From: Phil1 sp040767925 | Lineage (GTDB): Bacteria; Bacillota; Clostridia; Christensenellales; CAG-138 | Assembly: GCA_040767925.1 (NCBI GenBank) | Contig: JAXGNN010000001.1 | Coordinates: 1,178,001-1,242,000 of the forward strand | DNA: 64,000 nt | Direction: 5' to 3' | Shown here: piece by piece, positions 43,302 to 51,935 of the stretch | Layout: each line of letters opens with the position of its first letter | How positions within the stretch are numbered: the stretch's first letter is position 1 | Position numbers and translations under genes: made by a program | The notes under the pieces: generated by a model | What the model saw: only the letters and a program-made list of their open reading frames with translations | What the model was told of the DNA's origin: nothing | The model's database searches: none

Positions 43302-45137
43302 ATGGAGTCGAATATGGCCGCGCTGTCCGCGCAGGAAGCGGAGCGCCTGAGAAAGCAGCAGTTCGAAAAGAACAAGTGGTTTTTTACGACCAGCGGCGTC
43401 GGGCGCGACCTGTGCTACAACCTGATTTCCTCGTTCCTGCTCGTCTATATCCAGTTCGGCGTTTCCCTCACGCTCGTGCAGTTCACGACGCTCAGCTTCG
43501 TCATCGGCGTCGGCGGCAGGGTGTGGGACGCCCTCAACGACCCGCTCATGGGGGCCATCATCGAAGGCTCACACCTGAAGGCGGGCAAGTTCCGCCCGTG
43601 GATATTGCTGGGCGCCATCGCCTGCGGCCTCGTCGTGATGGCGATGTTCGGCATACAGAGCATGACGGGCTGGAAGTTCGTGGTGTTCATGTGCGTGATG
43701 TATCTCCTGTGGGAGTCGACCTTCACCATCAACGACATCAGCTACTGGGCGATGCTGCCGAGCCTCTCGAGCGTCAAGGAGGAAAGGAATTCCGCCACGG
43801 CGCTCACGGTGCTCTTCGCGGGCATCGGCGCCATCATCTCGCAGGGCGTCGTGCCCATGGTCACGGTGGGCGACGCGCGCGCGGGGTACCGGATGGTCGC
43901 CATCGTCACGGCGCTCGTGTTTATCGGCAGCCAGGTCATGACCTTCCTCGGCGTGAAGGAGCCGCCGCGCCGCGACTCCGAAAAGCAGGAGAAGATCTCC
44001 CTCAAAAAGATGTGGAAGACCATCGCCAAGAACGACCAGATCCTCTGGATGACGCTTTCGCAGCTCTATTACAACATCGCGAGCAACATGCTCGTCGCCC
44101 TCTCGGCGAACCTCGTGTACCTCGAGATCGGCTATAACGGCACGCTGTATTTCTACGTCGTCGTGGCCTACGGCGTCACGACCGTGGCGGTCAACATCCT
44201 TTACCCGTGGCTCGCGGGCAAGCTCGGAAGGAGAAAGCTGCAGGAGTGGAGCATCCTCGCCGCGATCGTGGGGTATGTCTTCATCGGACTCATGGGCTGG
44301 GGCAGCTTCTTTCCGTTCAACATCGCGCTGCTGTGCGCCTTCTGCGTGCTCATCTCCGCCGGACAGTCGCTCTTCTACATGGCCTCCATCGTCAACATGA
44401 CCAACTGCGTCGAGTATAACGACTATAAATACGGCGAGCGCAACGAAGCGGTCGTGTCCACCCTTCGCCCGTTCATGGCGAAGTTCGCCTCGGCGATGCA
44501 CACGCTCATCGTGACCATCGTGCTCGCCATCTCCGGCACCTTCCTTTTGAGCCAGTCCATCAGCACGCTCGAGACGCAGCGCGACTTTTTCGCGCGCATG
44601 GACGACCCCGCCGCGCAGGCGCACTACGTCGCCCGCGTGCAGGACTACATCGGGGAATTCGAGGGCCTTGAGATCGGCACCGAGGCGTACGACGCCGCCG
44701 CCGCGCGCGTCGCGCAGCGGATCGAGGCCGACGAGGTGATGAACAAGCTCCAACTCGACGCGCAGTACGTGCCCTCTCTCGCCGAGGCGATGATCCTCCG
44801 CGCGCCGCTTTCCGCCTCCGGCCCCGCCGCGGGGGCAGCCGAGGAGGTCGGCAGGCTCGGCGAGATAGACGCTTCCGCCCTCGCGTCCGACGGCTACGCC
44901 TACACGCTCGAGGTGGGCGACCTCAAGAGCGGCAGGGAGAGCGCCGCGAACCTCAGCTTCCGCGACAAGGGCACGCTCACCATGCGCGTCTGGCTGCGCG
45001 TGGCGGTCTCCGTCGTGCCCATTCTCCTTCTGATCCTCGCCCTCGACACGCAAAAGAAGAAGTTCATCATCGACGAGGATTATTACGACATGATGGTCGC
45101 CACCATAAAGGGGAGGGAAGAGGCGAGGAATAATTGA
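43302..45137 (+). CDS. GPH-type MFS sugar:cation symporter with a C-terminal insertion
   Basis: The 611-residue protein has 12 membrane helices in the melibiose-carrier layout. It includes TTSGVGRDLCYNLISSFLLVYIQFGV, GRVWDALNDPLMGAIIEGS (cation-site region) and a middle basic loop (KQEKISLKKMWKTI). The length exceeds the usual ~460-500 because about 130 hydrophilic residues (around 425-560) lie before the last helix. Carriers of this family import galactosides, pentosides or hexuronides with Na+ or H+. The last codons, AAT AAT TGA, fall inside the heptad repeat at 45131. Confidence 0.9.
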   Translation: MESNMAALSAQEAERLRKQQFEKNKWFFTTSGVGRDLCYNLISSFLLVYIQFGVSLTLVQFTTLSFVIGVGGRVWDALNDPLMGAIIEGSHLKAGKFRPWILLGAIACGLVVMAMFGIQSMTGWKFVVFMCVMYLLWESTFTINDISYWAMLPSLSSVKEERNSATALTVLFAGIGAIISQGVVPMVTVGDARAGYRMVAIVTALVFIGSQVMTFLGVKEPPRRDSEKQEKISLKKMWKTIAKNDQILWMTLSQLYYNIASNMLVALSANLVYLEIGYNGTLYFYVVVAYGVTTVAVNILYPWLAGKLGRRKLQEWSILAAIVGYVFIGLMGWGSFFPFNIALLCAFCVLISAGQSLFYMASIVNMTNCVEYNDYKYGERNEAVVSTLRPFMAKFASAMHTLIVTIVLAISGTFLLSQSISTLETQRDFFARMDDPAAQAHYVARVQDYIGEFEGLEIGTEAYDAAAARVAQRIEADEVMNKLQLDAQYVPSLAEAMILRAPLSASGPAAGAAEEVGRLGEIDASALASDGYAYTLEVGDLKSGRESAANLSFRDKGTLTMRVWLRVAVSVVPILLLILALDTQKKKFIIDEDYYDMMVATIKGREEARNN

Positions 45138-45531
45138 CAATTATCTACGGACTGGGGCGGTCCCCGCTTGAACGGCGTTCGGCGGGGACCGTTCCTTTGT
45201 ATGGTCCGGGGATTCGCATCTATGTAGGGACGGATTCCATATCCGCCCGGCGGCTTGAGGCGCTCCGGGGACGGTTCTGCGCGCACGAGGGCAACGAGGG
45301 CTGGAATTCGTTTGACGCCGTCGGGCGATGGGCAAACGGAAACGGGCAGAACTGTCCCCGCCGACCTGAGAGGAAGATGCGGCGCGGGAACAGTCCTGCG
45401 GCGGTTTTCATCGCTTGTTGCCGCTTCCTTATGGGCGACGCTCTCGTTCGGAGGAATATCACCCTCCGTCGCGCAGAACCGTCCCCGGCTCCCGGAAAGA
45501 ATCGGGCGGATATGGAATCCGCCCCTACGCA
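45131..45531. repeat. Composite intergenic repeat region (heptad, hairpin B and block C copies)
   Basis: The region carries AATTGACAATT (45132-45142), GTAGGGACGGATTCCATATC (from 45225) and its inverted partner GATATGGAATCCGCCCCTAC (ending near 45531). Block C, GGGGACGGTTCTGCGCG (about 45269), recurs inverted as GCGCAGAACCGTCCCC (about 45472). No gene is supported in 45138-45612: the open frames consist of these repeats. Confidence 0.75.
45158..45198 (+). terminator. Terminator-like hairpin after the MFS gene
   Basis: GGTCCCCGC (45159-45167) pairs with GCGGGGACC (45182-45190), followed by GTTCCTTTG. The T-tail is weak. Confidence 0.55.
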
Positions 45532-45546
45532 CATTACGCGCACGCG

Positions 45547-45579
45547 AAAAACGGCCCCCGCCTTTCGGCGGGGGCCGTT
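45547..45579 (-). terminator. Rho-independent terminator of the surface-protein gene
   Basis: AACGGCCCCCGCC (45550-45562), TTTC loop, GGCGGGGGCCGTT (45567-45579). Reading the minus strand, the stem ends in GTTTTT. Confidence 0.92.
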
Positions 45580-45612
45580 CGTGCCAATCGGGTGCCCCAA
45601 CAGGGGGATTAA

Positions 45613-46710
45613 TTACGCACGGACCTTCTTGACGGTCACGGCGGCGGCTGCGACGAGCGCGAGAGCGATCATCACGAAGCCAACCACGGTGGAAGCGTCA
45701 CCGGTCTGCGGGGGCTTCACGGTCGGGTCCACGATGGACTGATAGCCGGCCGGGAAGGTGGCGGAAGCGGAGCCCGAAGCGCCCTTAACAAGGTTGTCAA
45801 CGATCAGGTCTTCGTTCATGTACTTCGCGGTGCCGTCCCAGGCAAAGCCGAGGGCGCCCATGAAGAAGTCATAGCGGCCCTTGAGCGTGGCATAGGCGGG
45901 GAGGGTCTCGGTCGCGGGATCGCCAACCTGGATGGAAGCGTTGCCGTCCTTGAAGCTGATGACGCCGTTCACATCGACGAGCACCTGGTAATAGACGCCG
46001 CCGTTAAGCAGGAACACGCGCTGAATCTTATCGGCGCTGTCCACATCGAAGAGCAGAGCGTCTTGATCTGTGGTCTTGAAGATGAAGTCGCAGCCGTTCA
46101 GCGTGGTCGCGTCCGCGGTAACCACTACCTTGCTGTAAACGAAGGTGGCAGCCAACTCATCGTCGCCGGCGGAGATGGTCATGGTCGCAACGACGTCGGC
46201 AGCGCTCGCGGCCGCGAAGACGAACATGTACTCGCCCTCGATCTCGGCAGTACCAAGGGTGTACGTCAGTTCACCCGTGTACTGATTCTTCGAGCTGCTG
46301 AAGAAAGAAGGATCCGTCGAGAGGGTAGGATAGAAATTCGCGGAAGTCGCGTTCTGAACACCCTTGATGTTGGTGATCTTGAAGTTGACGGTCACAGGCT
46401 GGGTGAAATCAACGCCCGGGTAGAGAGCCTGGGCGTCAGCAAGCTTGGGCAGAACAAAGCTGAACACGACGCGGCCGAGGGTATCCTTCACGATGCCCTT
46501 CTTGTCGTCCCAATTGGGGAAGTAGACGCCGTTGGCGCCGTAGCCGCCAGCGGAAGCAGAGTAATACTCATACTTGTCGACAGCCATCTCGAAATCGTCA
46601 TAGGTCGGGGGGGTCGTGGCGGGCTTATCCCAGCCGGTGGCCGCAAGGGTCGGCATCGCGATGGCGAACGCCATGGCGAGGACCATTACGAGGGCAAACA
46701 GTTTCTTCAT
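45613..46710 (-). CDS. Secreted wall-anchored surface protein with PPQTG sorting signal
   Basis: The 365-residue protein has a clear signal peptide (MKKLFALVMVLAMAFAIAMPTLAA). Its C-terminal sorting signal is PPQTGD, then a hydrophobic segment (STVVGFVMIALALVAAAAVTV) and KKVRA. The motif differs from LPxTG by proline at the first position. The body is rich in aromatic and acidic residues with beta-strand patterning and no domain I can name; a cohesin/invasin-like beta fold is possible. A strong promoter, AAAGGAG and a strong terminator make this an isolated, probably highly expressed gene. Confidence 0.85.
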   Translation of the reverse strand: MKKLFALVMVLAMAFAIAMPTLAATGWDKPATTPPTYDDFEMAVDKYEYYSASAGGYGANGVYFPNWDDKKGIVKDTLGRVVFSFVLPKLADAQALYPGVDFTQPVTVNFKITNIKGVQNATSANFYPTLSTDPSFFSSSKNQYTGELTYTLGTAEIEGEYMFVFAAASAADVVATMTISAGDDELAATFVYSKVVVTADATTLNGCDFIFKTTDQDALLFDVDSADKIQRVFLLNGGVYYQVLVDVNGVISFKDGNASIQVGDPATETLPAYATLKGRYDFFMGALGFAWDGTAKYMNEDLIVDNLVKGASGSASATFPAGYQSIVDPTVKPPQTGDASTVVGFVMIALALVAAAAVTVKKVRA

Positions 46711-46806
46711 GCGAAAAAACTCCTTTCAAATTCTTTGTGTTCGCCGGGGTGTTCCCCGGCCGGCACAATTGCCGTTGTTGGGTACTATCCCGCTTTGCAC
46801 GCTTAC

Positions 46807-46835
46807 ATATTAACACCCGTTCATATACTTGTCAA
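46807..46835 (-). promoter_or_regulatory. Strong promoter of the surface-protein gene
   Basis: Minus strand TTGACA (46835-46830), 17 bases, TGTTAATAT containing an extended -10 (46812-46807). The leader is about 90 bases. Confidence 0.8.
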
Positions 46836-46992
46836 TAACATTATTACGCAAAATTAATATTGTTAACAATTATTTTAATGGCGAGCGGAGGTGTCATCGC
46901 TTCCTCCACGGCGGCCTTTGCGGATCGGGGAAGACGTGGTAAACTATATACGGCTTTGAATCGAAAATCTGTCCAAACGGGGTGATCTCGCG

Positions 46993-47991
46993 ATGAACGA
47001 GCAGGAAGCGAGGCGGACGGTGGCCGAGGCGGGGCGCCGGCTCCTCCACGACGGCCTTGTCGCCCGCACATGGGGCAACGTGAGCTGCCGCGTCGACGGA
47101 CACCGCTTCGCCGTCACGCCCAGCGGCCTCGGGTACGAGGTTATGACAGCGGACGACGTCGCCGTATACGACATGGCGGACGGCACGTGGCGGGGAAACC
47201 GCAGGCCCTCCTCCGAGAAGGGCGTGCACATCGCGGCGTACAGGCGCTTCCCCGACGCGGGCTTCGTCATCCACACGCATCAGGCTTACGCCTCCGCGCT
47301 CGGGCTCGCGGGCTTCCCCAACCTCGCGCCGACAGCGGAAGAAAGGGAAGCGCTTCGCGGCGTCGCCTTGGCGGAATACGGCATCCCGGGCACCAGGCGC
47401 CTCTGGGCGCATGTGGACGCGGCGCTCGCAACGGGCGCACGCTGCGTGCTCATGGCGCAGCACGGCGCGCTCGTCGTGGGCGGCGGCCCGGAGGATGCCC
47501 TTTCCCGCGCGAGGCTGCTCGAAACCGTTTGCCGCCGCGCGTGCCGGGGCCAACCGTGCGAGGGAACCGACCCCGCCGGCGAAGCGGCGCTCGCCGCCCT
47601 CGCGCGGCGGATGGAGGGCGCGTTCCCCTGCGTTTCGTATACGGCCTCGCCCGGCGCGCGTGAGGCTTCCCGCGCGCCGCGCGGCATCCGCGCGCAGCTC
47701 GACGACATGGCGCAGATGATCGGCCCGCGCTTCGCCTGCGTCCCGCCGGAGGAAGGCGCCGTTGGAAAGGCGCTGCAAAAGCGCGACGCCGTGCTCGTCA
47801 CGGGCCTCGGCGCGCTCTGCCGGGCGGAAACGGAGGGCGACTGCGCGGCGCTCGTCCTCCTCGCCGAAAAGGCCGCGATCTGCCATCTTCACGCGCGCGC
47901 GCTCGGCGTCAGGGCGGAACTCTCGCCCCTGGACGCGGCGCTGATGCGCTACGTCTACCGGAAGAAATACGCCGCCAAAATCAGGGGTTGA
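46993..47991 (+). CDS. Class II aldolase/adducin-family protein with extra C-terminal region
   Basis: Residues 1-190 are a class II aldolase domain: GRRLLHDGLVARTWGNVSCRVDGHRFAVTPSGLGYEVM, EKGVHIAAYRRFPDAGFVIHTHQAYASALGLAGFPNL (HTH zinc ligands near 96-98) and LMAQHGALVVGGGPEDA (a further His). Substrates in the family include fuculose-, ribulose- and rhamnulose-1-phosphates. The C-terminal 140 residues look like a second, shorter copy (AVLVTGLGALCRAETEGDCAALVLLAEKAAICHLHA), lacking the HxH pair. The catalytic substrate is not assignable. Confidence 0.85.
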   Translation: MNEQEARRTVAEAGRRLLHDGLVARTWGNVSCRVDGHRFAVTPSGLGYEVMTADDVAVYDMADGTWRGNRRPSSEKGVHIAAYRRFPDAGFVIHTHQAYASALGLAGFPNLAPTAEEREALRGVALAEYGIPGTRRLWAHVDAALATGARCVLMAQHGALVVGGGPEDALSRARLLETVCRRACRGQPCEGTDPAGEAALAALARRMEGAFPCVSYTASPGAREASRAPRGIRAQLDDMAQMIGPRFACVPPEEGAVGKALQKRDAVLVTGLGALCRAETEGDCAALVLLAEKAAICHLHARALGVRAELSPLDAALMRYVYRKKYAAKIRG

Positions 47992-48020
47992 CACAGGCGG
48001 ACGAATGCGGATCATGCGAT

Positions 48021-48053
48021 GAACGGCCCCCCTCGTTCCAGCGGGGGCCGTTC
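48021..48053. terminator. GC-rich hairpin between convergent genes
   Basis: GAACGGCCCCC (48021-48031) pairs with GGGGGCCGTTC (48043-48053). It may end transcription of the aldolase gene. The stem arms resemble those of the terminator at 45550, so they could be part of the same repeat family. Confidence 0.6.
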
Positions 48054-48065
48054 CCGATTCACTCC

Positions 48066-48098
48066 ATTGTCAATTCTCCATTGTCAATTGTCAATTAT
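48066..48098. repeat. Heptad array (TTGTCAA)n covering the end of the oxidoreductase gene
   Basis: ATTGTCAATTCTCC then ATTGTCAATTGTCAATTAT. On the minus strand the array encodes the last residues IDN and the stop TGA (48084-48086) of the Gfo/Idh gene. Confidence 0.85.
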
Positions 48099-49076
48099 CC
48101 TCTCCCCCGGATACCACATCCCCCAATCGTGGCGGATCCTATCCATCAGCTCCATGACGTGGAGGATGTCGCCGTGGGGCGCCTCGGGGCATTCGACTTC
48201 GCCGCGGCGGATGGCGTCCACGGCGGACTGGACCTCGTACTCGAAGCCCGTGATCTGCGCGGGTCGCTCGATTTCCTCGACGAGGTTGTGCGCCTCGTCG
48301 TAGACGCGCAGATGCTCGAAGTTGTTGATGTTGCCCACGAGCGCGTAGCCCTTCTCCCCGAAGAGCGCGCCCGTGCGGTCGGTGTGTCCGAGCACGGTGT
48401 AGAAGAGGGAGGCCATGCGGCCGTCCTCATACGTCAGCGCGACGGAACCCTGCAGGTCGACGCCCCTGTCGCTCAAAAGCGCCGCGCTGGCGACGTCCTT
48501 TATGGCGTTGCCCATGACGAGCGAGGCGAAATGGAGGGTGTACACGCCCACGTCGAGCAGGCCGCCGCCCGCGAGGGCCGGCTCCCGCAGGCGTTCGACA
48601 TGGGACACCGGATAGCCGAGGTTACAGGCGAGGCCGTGGATTTTTCCGATCTTCCCGCTCGCGCAGAAGTCGCGAAGGGTCTTCGCCATGGGCATGTAGC
48701 GCGGCCAGATGGCTTCGGCCGCGAGCAGCCCCTTCTCCCGCGCGAGCGCGAGGACTTTTTTCGCCTCATCCGCCGTCTTGGTGAACGCCTTCTCGCACAG
48801 GACGTGCTTGCCGCCCTCGAGGCATTGGAGCATCTGCTCGGCGTGGAAGGCGTGCGGCGTCGCGATGTAGACGAGGTCGACCGCGGGGTCGTCGATCATC
48901 TCCCGATAGGAGCCGTACGCTTTCTCAAAGCCGTACCGCGCGGCGAACTCCCGCGCGCGGGAGATTTCGCGGGAGGCGACGGCATAGGGCGCGACGGAAT
49001 CCATCGCCCGGACGGTCGCGGCCATGTTGCGCGCGATGCTTCCGGGGCCGAGTATCGCAAAATTCAGCTTGTTCAT
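48084..49076 (-). CDS. Gfo/Idh/MocA-family oxidoreductase
   Basis: The 330-residue protein has an N-terminal Rossmann fold (LNFAILGPGSIARNMAATVRAM). The family motif is EKAFTKTADEAKKVLALA near residue 95, replacing the usual EKP by EKA. A C-terminal alpha/beta domain carries ARYMPMAKTLRDFCASGKIGKIHGLACN and AGGGLLDVGVYTLHFASLVMG. These NAD(P)-dependent enzymes oxidise sugars, inositols or related compounds; the substrate is unknown. The last residues (IIDN) are encoded by a heptad repeat, so the native C-terminus may have been replaced. Confidence 0.9.
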   Translation of the reverse strand: MNKLNFAILGPGSIARNMAATVRAMDSVAPYAVASREISRAREFAARYGFEKAYGSYREMIDDPAVDLVYIATPHAFHAEQMLQCLEGGKHVLCEKAFTKTADEAKKVLALAREKGLLAAEAIWPRYMPMAKTLRDFCASGKIGKIHGLACNLGYPVSHVERLREPALAGGGLLDVGVYTLHFASLVMGNAIKDVASAALLSDRGVDLQGSVALTYEDGRMASLFYTVLGHTDRTGALFGEKGYALVGNINNFEHLRVYDEAHNLVEEIERPAQITGFEYEVQSAVDAIRRGEVECPEAPHGDILHVMELMDRIRHDWGMWYPGERIIDN

Positions 49077-49112
49077 CGTCCGCCCTCCCGGGGCGCTTTC
49101 GCGCCCAAACGA

Positions 49113-50174
<1,062 letters not shown>

Positions 50175-50204
50175 CGGCCATCCCTCCGTTCAGGCAATCT
50201 GTTT

Positions 50205-50687
50205 TCAATCATTGGGCATCTCTCCATTCCATATAAAAGGTAGTTCCGTGTATTTCAACTCCCCGGTGACGACGGTCCTGTTCGCCGTGAGCGTGAAGCC
50301 CGCGCCGCCCTCCGCAAGCCGCACCCTGGTTTCAAGCGCCGTGTATTCGGTGATCTGCGTATAGAAGAAGACGTATGCTTCGCCCTCCTCCTCGGCGTAG
50401 AGGTACCGCTCCGCCGCGAGCGCTTCCGCGGGCGAGGCTTCGGAGAGGACGCCACCGGCGATCAACTCGTCGAGGCGCTTGAGCCGCGCCTGCGCTTCGG
50501 CGTCCGCCGCGTACCAGGCGGCGGTGTTGGCGCCAAGGCGCGCCGCAAGGCGCATCTCGGCGTTGGCGCTCGCAAGCGAGAGCTCGGCGAAGCACGTCAG
50601 GCACAGGATGACGAAGATCATGATGACGCTGGGCGCGCCGACCACCGTGAACGCCTGCCCCGCGCTTCGAAGCTCCTTCCCTCTCAT
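50205..50687 (-). CDS. Pilus/secretion-operon protein with N-terminal membrane segment, unknown family
   Basis: The 160-residue protein has a basic start, one hydrophobic segment (about 18-42, APSVIMIFVILCLTCFAELSLA) and an outer domain with an alanine-rich helix and beta strands (YVFFYTQITEYTALETRVRLA, FTLTANRTVV). This is the shape of a minor pilin, but the type III prepilin motif is not clear. The ATG overlaps the stop of the preceding gene by four bases. Position between pilin-like genes and pilT suggests an assembly role. Confidence 0.65.
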   Translation of the reverse strand: MRGKELRSAGQAFTVVGAPSVIMIFVILCLTCFAELSLASANAEMRLAARLGANTAAWYAADAEAQARLKRLDELIAGGVLSEASPAEALAAERYLYAEEEGEAYVFFYTQITEYTALETRVRLAEGGAGFTLTANRTVVTGELKYTELPFIWNGEMPND

Positions 50688-51106
50688 GCGCCGCCTCCCG
50701 GATAGCTCGCGCAGGCGAGGGAATAGATCGCCTCGCCGTCCTCATGCGCGACGGTGACGGTCATCGCGTAAAGCCCGCCGTCCTCAACGCAATCGAGCCG
50801 TATGAGATACTCCTCGAGCCCGCCGGGCCGAAAGCTCGGATCGAGCCACGCCTCGTACCCCCCGTCCGCCTCGACGGCCCCGTAGCGCACGACGAAATCC
50901 GCGGCGGGATCCTTCGACGCGCGCACGATCTCCGCCGCGTCCACGGCCGCCGTGATCGCGCCGGAAAGCTCGGCAGCCTCCCGCGCGCGCCTGTCCGCGG
51001 CGAGGAAGAGGGTGACGACGACTGTCGCCGAGACGGCGAAGACGAGGATCACCGCCATGATTTCAACGAGGAACGCGTAGCCCCCGCCGTCCCGACCGCT
51101 TTTCAA
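50684..51106 (-). CDS. Minor pilin-like protein
   Basis: The 140-residue protein begins at a TTG (51106) that overlaps the preceding stop as TTGA; GGAGGTGAG lies upstream. Its N-terminus GGGYAFLVEIMAVILVFAVSATVVVTLF resembles a type III (prepilin) signal: glycine, then a hydrophobic helix with glutamate. The glutamate is at +6 rather than the usual +5 from the last glycine. A soluble domain of about 100 residues follows. It is probably a pseudopilin of the operon. Confidence 0.7.
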   Translation of the reverse strand: MKSGRDGGGYAFLVEIMAVILVFAVSATVVVTLFLAADRRAREAAELSGAITAAVDAAEIVRASKDPAADFVVRYGAVEADGGYEAWLDPSFRPGGLEEYLIRLDCVEDGGLYAMTVTVAHEDGEAIYSLACASYPGGGA

Positions 51107-51588
51107 GGCGCCTCACCTCCCATCGCGCGAAGGCGCACGGAGACGCTTCGCATGGTGCCCTCGAAGGTGCAGGCCGTGAAGGCGAAGCCGCCCTCCTCCT
51201 CAAAGAAGGTGAAATCCGCAAGCTCCGTTATGACCTGCCCCGCCCTGGGGAGAAAAACCGTCTCCACGGAGAGGTACTGCTCCATGAGCGCGCCGGCGTA
51301 AAAATAAATGCAGATGACGTTCTCCTCCGCCGCATCCCACAGGCAGAGCACGGGAAGCCCGTCCGGATGCTCGATTTCCGCCTCGCCCGCCCCGTCGTGC
51401 GCGTGCAGCTTGTTGACGACATAGGAGAGCGACGCGCGCAGCGCGTACCCGTCGTCCATGCGGGACACGATCCGCCTGTAGACCCGCGCGCCGTAGAGCA
51501 CCTGCAGCAGCGAGAGGATGGCGAAAGCCGCAAAGAGCATGAGCATCGCCGCATTCGAGGCGACGCCGCGCTTCGGATTGCCCGTCAT
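51103..51588 (-). CDS. DUF4860-like pilus-operon protein
   Basis: The 161-residue protein has a short basic N-terminus, one membrane helix (AAMLMLFAAFAILSLLQVLYGARVYRRI) and an extracytoplasmic beta-rich domain with SYVVNKLHAHDGAGEAEI and PVLCLWDAAEENVICIYFYAGALMEQY. This resembles DUF4860 proteins found beside clostridial secretion genes; the assignment is from memory of the pattern. AGGAGGTGA five bases upstream makes ATG 51588 a better start than GTG 51597. Confidence 0.65.
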   Translation of the reverse strand: MTGNPKRGVASNAAMLMLFAAFAILSLLQVLYGARVYRRIVSRMDDGYALRASLSYVVNKLHAHDGAGEAEIEHPDGLPVLCLWDAAEENVICIYFYAGALMEQYLSVETVFLPRAGQVITELADFTFFEEEGGFAFTACTFEGTMRSVSVRLRAMGGEAP

Positions 51589-51593
51589 GCGCG

Positions 51594-51923
51594 TCACCTC
51601 CTCACGACCCAGACGGTCGGATAGATATTGGGCGCGAACGCCTCGTGGTGGACATAGTACTTCGAAAGGTCGACATTAAGGCCGTAATTCTCGATGAGAT
51701 AATCGATATTCGGGGGATAGAAGCCCTCCATGGCGTAGCAGCTGACCACCGCGCGGTTCACCGCGCGCTCGACGATCTGAAGCTCCAGCCGCCGCGCGCC
51801 CCGCTCGGCGTTTTCGACGCCCAAGAGGAGCAGCGTGACCAGGCAGGTAAAGATGGCCGCCGTCGCAAGCAGGCTGCCCCACCACGGGAACGCCCTATGT
51901 CTTTTTGAAGAAAGCCTTGGCAT
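51594..51923 (-). CDS. Small pilin-like protein
   Basis: The 109-residue protein has one membrane helix (WWGSLLATAAIFTCLVTLLLLG) and an outer part containing IVERAVNRAVVSCYAMEGFYPPNIDYLIENYGL. This run strongly resembles the alphaC-helix and CYAxEGxYP region of type II pseudopilins and major pilins. A canonical G/xxxxE cleavage site is absent, so it may not be processed by a prepilin peptidase. Confidence 0.7.
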   Translation of the reverse strand: MPRLSSKRHRAFPWWGSLLATAAIFTCLVTLLLLGVENAERGARRLELQIVERAVNRAVVSCYAMEGFYPPNIDYLIENYGLNVDLSKYYVHHEAFAPNIYPTVWVVRR

Positions 51924-51935
51924 GGTCGTTCGCCC

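Noticed and set aside
45134..45742. Several 60-200-codon frames in both strands downstream of the MFS gene
   Set aside because: They are translations of repeat blocks such as the GGGCGGATATGG hairpin and overlap the surface-protein terminator.
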